A DNA stretch of 45,196 bases from an uncultured beta proteobacterium. Its GTDB lineage: Bacteria > Pseudomonadota > Gammaproteobacteria > Burkholderiales > Burkholderiaceae_C. Shown here piece by piece: positions 38,923 through 45,196 of this stretch. The DNA lies in assembly GCA_903873485.1 (NCBI GenBank), contig CAIQOO010000033.1:1-45196 (forward strand). The letters are read 5' to 3'. Each line of letters opens with the position of its first letter. Position 1 is the first letter of the stretch. Both the position numbers and the translations under genes were made by a program. The notes beneath the pieces are model-generated. The model ran no database searches and was not told the DNA's origin. It saw nothing but the letters and a program-made list of their open reading frames with translations.

Positions 38923-39099
38923 TCACAAATGCCCCAACACTTCCTCTGCGGGGATGCCAGGCTCCACGCCAGATCGGTGTGCTGCCAAACGGCGCAAGAT
39001 ATCTTCATGCCACAGATGTTCGGCTTGCGCCACTTGCGCCTGCATCGTTTTCAACTGGTCAGGTTTACAGGTTTCGGCAATCATTTCTTGGGTTTGCAT
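38923..39099 (-). CDS. small antitoxin-like protein (TIGR02574-like), no toxin partner
   Basis: A 58-residue ORF reading QEMIAETCKPDQLKTMQAQV, then AQAEHLWHEDILRRLAAHRS and PGIPAEEVLGHL. The C-terminal half (LWxxxxLRRLAAHRxG, IPAEEV) follows the same pattern as the antitoxin at 38566-38772 (LWGDEAVRRLEAHRRG, VPMEAI). AAAGGA lies eight bases before the ATG at 39099. No toxin gene follows. Confidence 0.65.
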   Translation of the reverse strand: MQTQEMIAETCKPDQLKTMQAQVAQAEHLWHEDILRRLAAHRSGVEPGIPAEEVLGHL

Positions 39100-39131
39100 T
39101 GCGCATCCTTTCAGTGTTCACAAGGGGTAAT

Positions 39132-40892
39132 TTACACCGCCAGCGCATAGGGCGTTTGCTTGAAAGCAATCTGCTCGCGCTGCAGGCGCGGCGCGCCCAG
39201 GCGACAGGCGGCGGCATACACAGTCTTAGGGCCGGCAAAGGGCGGCAGGATGGCAAACACTGCCGCTGTCAGCACATTGCCGCCAGCCGCCGAAGTGTCT
39301 TTCAAAATGCCGTTGTAAAGCAGGTAAATAGCCCGGCCCTGGTAAACGCCGAGCAGTGGCGACGCACCAAAGCCGTCATTGCCGGGAATATCCGGCCCGT
39401 CATTCCCGCGAAGGCGGGAATCCAGCGCGCCCGGCGTATAGCCGCTGCCGGTCTCGATAAACCAGACAAACTCGGCCAGTTGGGCAAAGCTCACGTCATC
39501 GCGGATCTGGCCTTGCGGGGTGAACAGGGGTTCAATGGAGAGGGTACAGAACTGAAAACCGCCACCAAGTCCCGCCACCCACTTTTTCCCTTCGACAAGC
39601 TCAGGGCGAACGGTATCGGTACGGCTTTGGGTTGATGCTGAGCTTGACAACTCCGTTCGTGCTGAGCTTGTCGAAGCACCGGCATAACCCTGGCTTGCGC
39701 GCCTGACGCGCTCGGCGGTGACGTTTTGGGCAATGTTGGCATCCATCTCGACCAGGATGAATTGGCGCGTGCCGCCGTCTTCGGCGTTTTGCTTGAGCAC
39801 GGCGTGACCGGTGGTGCCGGAACCGGCAAAGCTGTCGAGGATCAGGCTGTCTTTGTCGGTGGCGATTTGGAGGATGCGCTGGATCAGGCGGGTGGGTTTT
39901 GGGGTGGCAAACGCTTGTGCCCCCAAAATACCTCTGATCTCTTCTGCTGCCTCGTGGTTGTGTCCAAAATTTTCTGAAGTCCACCAAGTGCTTGGTGGCA
40001 TCGTTGATTCTTTATCAGCAAACTGCTTGACATATATCTGCCAAATCCCTGCCTGTTTTAGCCACTCAATTTCACCCGCCGCAGTGAGTTCCTCAAAATA
40101 GCTGTGCTGACCTCGCCAACGGCCTTCAGAACCATCAGGGCGTACAGGCAAGATGGATGACCCATCAGGCGCAGTTAACTCGTAAAACAAGTTCGGTCTA
40201 TCTTCCCTTTTTGCACCACTGCCTTCTTTTCGCCACTGACGACGGCGATAGTTTTTACCGGTTGTTTGATCAACATTTGTGAATTGGGCACTGTTTTGAA
40301 TGAATCGCAAACGATTCAAATCGATAGCGTTACTTTTGCCATAGGCAACAATGTGGTCGTGATCCCAACTCACAAGCTTTGCATCCATTCTTGGGCTGTA
40401 TGCCTTTTGCCACTCAAATTGAGCCACAAAATTCCCCGCCCCAAAAATCTCATCCATCAACAGCCGCAAGTGCGCCACCTCGTTGTCGTCAATCGACACA
40501 AAAATCGCCCCGTCCTCCCGCAAAAACTGCCGCAGCAGCACCAGCCTTGGGTACATCATGCACAGCCAGCGGTCGTGCCGGTCCAGCGTTTCGCCCTCCT
40601 TGCCAACTACCGCGCCCAGCCATTGGCGAATCTCGGGGCTGTTGACGTTGTCGTTGTAAGCCCAGCCTTCGTTGCCGGTGTTGTAGGGCGGGTCAATGTA
40701 GATGCACTTCACCAAGCCGGCGTAGCGCGGCAGCAGCGCTTTGAGCGCATGCAGGTTATCGCCCTGCACGATCAGGTTGCCGCTGCCCTGCAGACCGCAC
40801 GACAGCGCGGGCACCGGTTCCAGCAGGCGATGGGGCACGTCTTGGTGGTGTTTGACCACGGCATCTTTGCCGATCCAGTTCAAGCTTGGCAT
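39132..40892 (-). CDS. type III-like DNA adenine methyltransferase (Mod)
   Basis: A 586-residue beta-class methyltransferase: the catalytic motif DPPYNTG (residues 67-73) comes before the SAM-binding FAGSGTTGHA (near 360), with the target recognition region between them. The N-terminus has VQGDNLHALKALLPRYAGLV. It would methylate an adenine in an asymmetric site and direct Res cleavage; the site is unknown. Two dispersed palindromes lie in frame within the C-terminal third: a family R element (39588-39682, read as STSSARTELSSSASTQ and onwards) and a separate 20-bp hairpin (39402-39421, read as DSRLRGNDG). The catalytic part is untouched, but activity of the C-terminal domain is uncertain. Order with res: mod first, same strand. 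Confidence 0.88.
   Translation of the reverse strand: MPSLNWIGKDAVVKHHQDVPHRLLEPVPALSCGLQGSGNLIVQGDNLHALKALLPRYAGLVKCIYIDPPYNTGNEGWAYNDNVNSPEIRQWLGAVVGKEGETLDRHDRWLCMMYPRLVLLRQFLREDGAIFVSIDDNEVAHLRLLMDEIFGAGNFVAQFEWQKAYSPRMDAKLVSWDHDHIVAYGKSNAIDLNRLRFIQNSAQFTNVDQTTGKNYRRRQWRKEGSGAKREDRPNLFYELTAPDGSSILPVRPDGSEGRWRGQHSYFEELTAAGEIEWLKQAGIWQIYVKQFADKESTMPPSTWWTSENFGHNHEAAEEIRGILGAQAFATPKPTRLIQRILQIATDKDSLILDSFAGSGTTGHAVLKQNAEDGGTRQFILVEMDANIAQNVTAERVRRASQGYAGASTSSARTELSSSASTQSRTDTVRPELVEGKKWVAGLGGGFQFCTLSIEPLFTPQGQIRDDVSFAQLAEFVWFIETGSGYTPGALDSRLRGNDGPDIPGNDGFGASPLLGVYQGRAIYLLYNGILKDTSAAGGNVLTAAVFAILPPFAGPKTVYAAACRLGAPRLQREQIAFKQTPYALAV
39398..39427. repeat. CGTCATTCCCGCGAAGGCGG-type hairpin repeat inside mod
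   Basis: ATTCCCGC-GAAG-GCGGGAAT (39402-39421) is a perfect 8-bp stem with a 4-base loop. It is a widely dispersed proteobacterial repeat, here in frame and encoding DSRLRGND. Confidence 0.85.
39588..39682. repeat. REP-like element (family R), copy 6, inside mod
   Basis: Arms CCCTTCGACAAGCTCAGGGC and GTTCGTGCTGAGCTTGTCGA lie within the coding sequence of mod and leave the frame open. It adds about 32 residues between the SAM-binding domain and the C-terminal part. Confidence 0.88.
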
Positions 40893-40953
40893 TCAGGGTT
40901 CCATATCATGTTGATCAGCAAATCTGCATCGTTTGATTTTATATGCAAAATTG

Positions 40954-41004
40954 GCCTCTAGCCCTTATGCAACAAGCGCTGATAGCTATAACAAATATAG
41001 CTAT
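40954..41004. repeat. family A repeat, intergenic
   Basis: GCCTCTAGCCCTTATGCAAC, then GCGCTGATAGCTATAACAAA and TATAGCTATTG: the fullest copy in the window. It lies between the divergent mod and YiiX-like genes. Confidence 0.85.
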
Positions 41005-41102
41005 TGTTGGTGCGTAAAGGCGTGCCCAAAGGTGAAATTGGCCGACTGCTGGCGCTGATTTCAGTTAGTCTTGGCACCTTCTCCATCAAGGGGTGCATTT
41101 TG

Positions 41103-42254
41103 ATGAAACTTGTCTGGCCGGTGTTGCTGAGTTTTTTTCGGCCGCTGTATCTGGCCTATTCGGTCTGGTGCAAGCTGTTTCCGCTGGCGCTGGCGGCATT
41201 GGTGGCGCTGGCGCTCGGGGCCTTGCCCGACAGCGGCTCGGTGCCGCAGTGGGTCGCCTGGAGCCTGCCGGGTCTTTGGGCGCTGCTGGGGCTGATGGCC
41301 GTCATCCGCGTTCATGCGCGCCGCGCTGGCGATGATCCCAACCCCTGGCAAAGCGGATTCATGGCGTGGTTTGGCACCCTGAAAGTCTTTAACAACCCAG
41401 GCGGCTCGCCGGCTGTCAAGCTGCACTGGCCGTCTTGGTACCTGGTGGAAAACCCGCGCGGCTACCGCATCTCGGGCGCCAACCTGCGCGCCATTCTGGA
41501 GCTGTTGCAGCCGGGCGACATTTTGCTGCGCGGCTATGAAGGCTATGTCGATGGCGAGTTGATCCGCCGCTCGTCGCTGTCGGCGCAAAACGGCTTCAAG
41601 TCCGGCTGGTTTACCCATGTGGCGCTGTATGTGGGTGAACTGAGCGTGCCAGATGGCGCGCAGGTGCCTGCTGCCTTCAGGGCGGACCCGGCCTACTTTG
41701 CGCCGGGGCCGCAAATGGTGATCCACTCAATGGCCAAGGGCGTGCACACCGAGGACATCCTGACCTTTTTGCGCTGCGATTACCTCGCGGTGCTGCGCCT
41801 GCCGCCCGAACTGGCGCTGGCGCCGGGCCAGGTGGCCGACATTCGGGCACGCGGCAAACCGGCCCAGGCTCCCTCGGTCTCTGACTTGCAGGTGGCCGCC
41901 CTGCGGCAGACGCTGGCAGCCGGTGCCCCGGTACCCCGTGCCCAGGCAGTTGCAGCAGCCCGCCAGTCGGCGCTGGAAAAAATTGGCGAAGACTACGACT
42001 TTGATTGCAGCGACACCACTGAATTCAACCGCTTCAGTTGTGCCGAGCTGCTCTACTTTTGCCTGCGTGGCGTGCTGGGCGCACTTGACCTGAAACCGCT
42101 GGCCCATGCGTTTTACCCGCTGGCACCCTGGCAGACCCGGTTTCATCTGCTGGAGCGCATCACCATCACGCCCGACGATTACTATGATCTGGTGCGGCGC
42201 GACAAGCTGACCTGTGTGTGGGAAGACAGTTTTAGCCAGGCCAGTCATGCCTGA
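41103..42254 (+). CDS. YiiX/YebB-like permuted papain-fold protein with N-terminal membrane segments
   Basis: A 383-residue protein. Two hydrophobic segments lie in residues about 5-75 (WPVLLSFFRPLYLAYSVWC; LALAALVALALGALP; LPGLWALLGLMAVI). The rest is a permuted NlpC/P60 (DUF830/YiiX) domain: LQPGDILLRG, His172 in WFTHVALYVGE, then a large insert, and YDFDCSDTTEF with the likely nucleophile Cys313 in RFSCAELLYF. These enzymes are thiol hydrolases, possibly acting on lipids or peptides at the envelope; the substrate is not known. I chose the ATG at 41103 because the hydrophobic part starts there. Followed 54 bp later by the ribokinase gene on the same strand. Confidence 0.8.
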   Translation: MKLVWPVLLSFFRPLYLAYSVWCKLFPLALAALVALALGALPDSGSVPQWVAWSLPGLWALLGLMAVIRVHARRAGDDPNPWQSGFMAWFGTLKVFNNPGGSPAVKLHWPSWYLVENPRGYRISGANLRAILELLQPGDILLRGYEGYVDGELIRRSSLSAQNGFKSGWFTHVALYVGELSVPDGAQVPAAFRADPAYFAPGPQMVIHSMAKGVHTEDILTFLRCDYLAVLRLPPELALAPGQVADIRARGKPAQAPSVSDLQVAALRQTLAAGAPVPRAQAVAAARQSALEKIGEDYDFDCSDTTEFNRFSCAELLYFCLRGVLGALDLKPLAHAFYPLAPWQTRFHLLERITITPDDYYDLVRRDKLTCVWEDSFSQASHA

Positions 42255-42308
42255 CGCCACCACCGCGCGACACCTTTGCCACTTGCCCATCGTTTAGGAA
42301 CTCTGCTC

Positions 42309-43241
42309 ATGATTCTGGTTGCCGGCTCTGCCAATCTGGACTTTGTGGTCCGCGCCCCTCACATCCCCGCGCCCGGCCAAACCGTGCTGGGGCAAGACTT
42401 CAAGACCTATCCCGGCGGCAAGGGTGCCAACCAGGCGGTGGCTTGTGCCAAGGCCGGTGCGGCAGCCACCCAGATGCTGCTGGCGCTGGGGCAAGATGCC
42501 TATGCCGAGCCACTGCGGCGCTCGCTGCATGCCGCAAAAGTGCAGCTCAATCAGGTGCTGGCCCACGACCAGCCTACCGGTTGTGCTTTTATTTGTGTAG
42601 CAGATAACGCGGACAACGCAATCACCGTGGCACCAGGTGCCAACCTTTGCCTGCAGCCGCATCACCTGCCCGACCTGGCAGGTTTCAGCCATTTGCTGAT
42701 GCAGCTTGAAATCCCGCTGGCCACGGTCACCGCTTACGCGCTGGCGGCGCGGGCGCAGGGCGTCAAGGTGGTGCTCAATGCCGCGCCGGCCCAGCCGCTG
42801 CCCGCCGAACTGCTGGATGCGGTAGATTTGCTGATCGTCAACGAAGGCGAACTCGCAGCACTGGTGCCCCATGCCGGCAGCCTGATCGTCAATCTGGCGC
42901 AGCTTGCAGTCGGCTGCGTGGTGGTAACGCTGGGGCAGCGCGGCAGCCTGGCACGGCTGGGCAATACTTTTTTTGTGCAAACCGCCTTTGCGGTGGAGGC
43001 AGTGGACACCACCGGTGCCGGTGACACCTTTTGTGGCGTGCTGGCAGCGGCCCTTGATCAGGGCCAGAGCATCACGCAGGCGATGCGGCAAGCCAGTGCG
43101 GCGGCGGCGCTGGCCTGCACCCGGCCCGGTGCGCAGTCAAGCATTCCATCCACTGCCGATGTTGCCGCCTTGCTGGCGGCCCAGCCAGATCAACCGGCCG
43201 AAAAACTTCAGGCCCTGCGCGCCTGGTGCGGTCTGGGCTAA
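42309..43241 (+). CDS. rbsK: ribokinase / PfkB-family sugar kinase
   Basis: A 310-residue PfkB-type carbohydrate kinase. It starts ILVAGSANLDFVVRAPHIPA and has the sugar-binding YPGGKGANQAVACAKAGA motif. The ATP/anion-hole signature is DTTGAGDTFCGVLAAAL, with the catalytic Asp in GAGD. The motif set fits ribokinase best (GS-x-N-x-D near the start), but other sugars are possible. No ribose transporter is nearby. The ATG at 42309 has AGGA upstream; a start at 42276 would add 11 unconserved residues. It converges with alanine dehydrogenase, with a REP-like element between them. Confidence 0.85.
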   Translation: MILVAGSANLDFVVRAPHIPAPGQTVLGQDFKTYPGGKGANQAVACAKAGAAATQMLLALGQDAYAEPLRRSLHAAKVQLNQVLAHDQPTGCAFICVADNADNAITVAPGANLCLQPHHLPDLAGFSHLLMQLEIPLATVTAYALAARAQGVKVVLNAAPAQPLPAELLDAVDLLIVNEGELAALVPHAGSLIVNLAQLAVGCVVVTLGQRGSLARLGNTFFVQTAFAVEAVDTTGAGDTFCGVLAAALDQGQSITQAMRQASAAAALACTRPGAQSSIPSTADVAALLAAQPDQPAEKLQALRAWCGLG

Positions 43242-43270
43242 GCGGCTGCGGCTTGATGAGGCAAGCTGGC

Positions 43271-43385
43271 ATGGTCAGTCGGCCACCCCGAATAATGAAA
43301 CCGTTCGCCCTGAGCCTGTCGAAGGGCATTTTGGTCATCGAGATGCTTCGACAAGCTCAGCACGAACGGGTGTATTTCACGTTAA
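43271..43385. repeat. REP-like element (family R), copy 7
   Basis: The most complete copy: CAGTCGGCCACCCCGAATAA, CGTTCGCCCTGAGCCTGTCG, CTTCGACAAGCTCAGCACGA and TTTCACGTTAA. It lies between the convergent ribokinase and alanine dehydrogenase genes and overlaps the stop of the latter. It is a likely bidirectional terminator. Confidence 0.9.
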
Positions 43386-44492
43386 CAACGCATCGGCATC
43401 AACATAGGTGTAACCCAGATCCTGTGCCACGGCCGCATAAGTAACCTGTCCGTTGCATACATTCAGGCCGGCCTTGAGGTGCGGGTTGTCTTTGAGCGCC
43501 TGCTTCCAGCCTTTGTCGGCGAGTGCCACGGCATGGCCAATCGTGGCGTTGTTCAGTGCAAAGGTCGAGGTGCGTGCCACCGCACCCGGCATGTTGGCAA
43601 CACAGTAATGCACCACCTCATCCACCAGATAAGTCGGTTCGGCATGGGTGGTGGCGTGCGATGTTTCAAAGCAGCCACCCTGGTCAATCGCCACATCAAC
43701 CACCACGGCACCTTTTTTCATGCGCGAGATCATCGCGCGGCTGACCAGCTTGGGCGCGGCAGCACCCGGAATCAGCACACCGCCTACCACCAGATCGGCA
43801 TCCAGCACCGCATCTTCGACGCTTTGCGCGGTCGAGAAAATGGTGTGGATGCGGTTGCCAAAGATCAGGTCAAGCTGGCGCAGCCGGTCCATGTTTTTGT
43901 CCAGCACCGATACCCGCGCGCCCATGCCGACTGCCATTTGCAGCGCATGGGTACCGACCACACCGGCACCCAGAATCACCACATGAGCGGCTGGCACACC
44001 CGGCACGCCACCGAGCAAAACGCCCATGCCGCCCTTCGATTTTTCAAGATGCGCAGCACCGGCCTGAATCGCCATGCGACCGGCCACCTCGCTCATCGGG
44101 GCCAGCAGCGGCAAGCCGCCACCGGGGCCGGTGATGGTTTCATAAGCAATGCAGACGGCACCGGACTTGACCAGCGCAGCGGTTTGATCCGGATCCGGGG
44201 CCAAGTGCAGGTAGGTGTACAAAATTTGCCCAGGGCGCAGCATGTCGCACTCTTGGGGCTGGGGTTCCTTCACCTTGACGATCATGTCGGCGGCGGCAAA
44301 CACCTCGGCAGCACTGGCAGCCAGCGTGGCACCGGCGGCCTGGTACTGGGCATCGGTCAGGCCGATGGAGGCACCGGCGCCGGTTTGCACCAGCACCTGG
44401 TGGCCGTGGCTGGTAAGCTCACGCACGCTGGCCGGAGTCAGCCCGACGCGGTATTCGTGGTTCTTGATTTCTTTGGGTAGTCCAATCAGCAT
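43377..44492 (-). CDS. ald: alanine dehydrogenase
   Basis: A 371-residue NAD-dependent enzyme that interconverts alanine with pyruvate and ammonia. It starts LIGLPKEIKNHEYRVGLTPA, with the conserved Lys in IVKVKEPQ. The NAD-binding Rossmann motif is VVILGAGVVGTHALQMAVGM. Further family motifs are VDVAIDQGGCFETSHATTH and NMPGAVARTSTFALNNA. Length and motifs are complete. The last codons (LLT and stop) overlap the beginning of a REP-like element. A perfect hairpin sits immediately upstream of the ATG and may influence expression. Confidence 0.94.
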   Translation of the reverse strand: MLIGLPKEIKNHEYRVGLTPASVRELTSHGHQVLVQTGAGASIGLTDAQYQAAGATLAASAAEVFAAADMIVKVKEPQPQECDMLRPGQILYTYLHLAPDPDQTAALVKSGAVCIAYETITGPGGGLPLLAPMSEVAGRMAIQAGAAHLEKSKGGMGVLLGGVPGVPAAHVVILGAGVVGTHALQMAVGMGARVSVLDKNMDRLRQLDLIFGNRIHTIFSTAQSVEDAVLDADLVVGGVLIPGAAAPKLVSRAMISRMKKGAVVVDVAIDQGGCFETSHATTHAEPTYLVDEVVHYCVANMPGAVARTSTFALNNATIGHAVALADKGWKQALKDNPHLKAGLNVCNGQVTYAAVAQDLGYTYVDADALLT

Positions 44493-44496
44493 GGCT

Positions 44497-44519
44497 GGCT
44501 TTCGTAAGTTGCGAAAGCC
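44497..44519. promoter_or_regulatory. hairpin or operator directly upstream of ald
   Basis: GGCTTTCG and CGAAAGCC form a perfect 8-bp inverted repeat with a 7-base spacer, five bases before the ald start. It could be an operator or an mRNA hairpin over the ribosome site. The following 44520-44660 shows no gene. Confidence 0.45.
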
Positions 44520-44660
44520 GCAAGTGTCTGGCAAATGACAGCGCAAAGAAACAAAGATCAGACTTTTCAGCGCATCATTCTTGCCGCTAATGTTTTTTTT
44601 CATGGAGCGCGCCAAACCGCCTGGCAGCGGCAGGTTTCGCGCCGCTCAGGCCAGTTGACA

Positions 44661-45075
44661 TCCTCCCCTGCCTGAAGGCAGGGGATTCCTACGGCGCTAA
44701 ACATGAGTTGCCTCACACATAGTCACTTCGGTGGGTTCCTGCTTCACAGAGGCTGGTTTCGTCTTACGCTTACGCGCAAGGCCAGAGCCGTCCTCTCCAC
44801 AGGCTGCAACGCGGTGTCCCCGCGCCAATACATTCATCGCGCCGACCACATCGGCGTTTTCCTCGTGGCCACAATCCACACACACAAAACTGGCTTGCGT
44901 TTGCCGGTTCTCCTTGGCAACATGGCCGCAGGCCGGGCAGGTCTGGCTGGTGTAGTGCGCAGGGACAGGTATGAGTATCCCGCCGTTCCAGTGGAGCTTG
45001 TACTCCAGTTGGCGGCGAAACTCGAACCAGCCTTGATCGAGGATGGCTTTATTCAACCGTTCCTTAAACCATAGA
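44661..45075 (-). mobile_element. truncated IS200/IS605-family element (right end with partial tnpB)
   Basis: The end is marked by the imperfect-palindrome hairpin CCCCTGCC-TGAA-GGCAGGGG (44665-44684), preceded by TTGAC. Such subterminal hairpins are recognised by the Y1 transposase. Only the 3' part of the OrfB/TnpB gene remains. The other end of the element is missing; at about 45075 the sequence switches to an unrelated gene end. Confidence 0.75.
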
Positions 45076-45104
45076 CAAATATGCCACGAGCCTAAAATGC
45101 TCAA
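44697..45104 (-). pseudogene. tnpB: TnpB (IS605 OrfB) C-terminal fragment
   Basis: 135 codons are open, of which about 125 belong to TnpB. KERLNKAILDQGWFEFRRQL precedes the zinc ribbon (CPACGH, then CVDCGHEENADVVGAMNVLA) and the last RuvC Asp in NADVVGAMN. The first two RuvC acidic residues and the whole N-terminus are missing, so RNA-guided nuclease activity is lost. The first ten codons come from the neighbouring gene's 3' end. Confidence 0.85.
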
Positions 45105-45196
45105 AATGGCACATCGTCCAGTACGTCAGCCGAACCGTTTTGCTGGCGATTCGCACCACGGAATTGCGCCGTGGAAGACCAGATAGCACTCGATGG
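45101..45196 (-). CDS. C-terminus of a possible single-stranded DNA-binding protein (partial)
   Basis: The minus strand from the window edge reads PSSAIWSSTAQFRGANRQQN, then GSADVLDDVPF and TGA. A Gln/Asn/Gly-rich linker followed by an acidic tip ending DDVPF is the usual end of SSB, the peptide that recruits partner proteins. Only 31 codons are visible and the rest lies beyond the window, so the assignment rests on this tip. The truncated IS begins about 25 bp after the stop. Confidence 0.45.
   Translation of the reverse strand, partial: PSSAIWSSTAQFRGANRQQNGSADVLDDVPF

Overview
The window looks like chromosomal DNA of a Burkholderiales bacterium, most likely in the Comamonadaceae (Rhodoferax/Polaromonas-like). 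The basis is the high GC content, the hpnCDE squalene cluster, the style of the RND pump, penicillin acylase and CoA-transferase genes, and two families of dispersed palindromic repeats that I associate with that group. The taxonomic call is inference; no rRNA or tRNA gene is present.

Layout. 0.5-4.5 kb: a minus-strand set with an HD-type protein, a FecR-domain protein and a TolC-OmpA fusion. 4.7-5.4 kb: an Avd-like fragment and an intact DUF433/DUF5615 toxin-antitoxin (TA) pair. 5.5-9.9 kb: an RND efflux adaptor and permease. 10.1-13.3 kb: hpnC-hpnD-hpnE, which make squalene from farnesyl diphosphate. 13.6-15.0 kb: a DUF2281-like ORF with an AUA in the start position, a DUF3883 protein, and remnants of a P-loop gene and a LysR gene. 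15.4-20.2 kb: housekeeping-type enzymes (penicillin acylase family, nitronate monooxygenase, CoA-transferase). 20.3-28.8 kb: an accessory region with a caspase-fold protein split by one in-frame stop, a DUF4347/Ig-like/RTX protein ending in polyglycine, and a second RTX protein sharing about 330 nearly identical C-terminal residues. HigBA and AbrB/RelE-like TA cassettes and fragments of duplicated 3' ends lie between the two. 29-32.2 kb: MazEF, a PD-(D/E)XK coiled-coil protein, a DUF433 antitoxin whose toxin is cut off by a repeat, and an Rpn-type nuclease. 32.3-35.0 kb: a lipoprotein with a C-terminal Lcl/C-type-lectin-like domain, followed by a frameshifted and truncated avd. This is the remains of a diversity-generating retroelement (DGR) without RT or template in the window. 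35.3-40.9 kb: an AhpD-like protein and a type III-like restriction-modification pair (res, mod) with three TA-type remnants between the two genes. 41.1-44.5 kb: a YiiX-like permuted papain protein, ribokinase and alanine dehydrogenase. 44.6-45.2 kb: a truncated IS200/IS605 TnpB and the last codons of a possible SSB.

Themes. (1) DGR relics: a target gene with a run of ten NNC codons, a decayed avd behind it, and a second avd-like fragment 28 kb away. (2) A dense set of about eight TA loci, of which four or five have lost a partner or a start codon. (3) Two palindromic repeat families that sit at gene ends and also lie in frame inside coding sequences (mod, hpnC, hpnE, the RND adaptor). (4) Two adjacent surface or secreted proteins that both carry caspase-fold His/Cys motifs.
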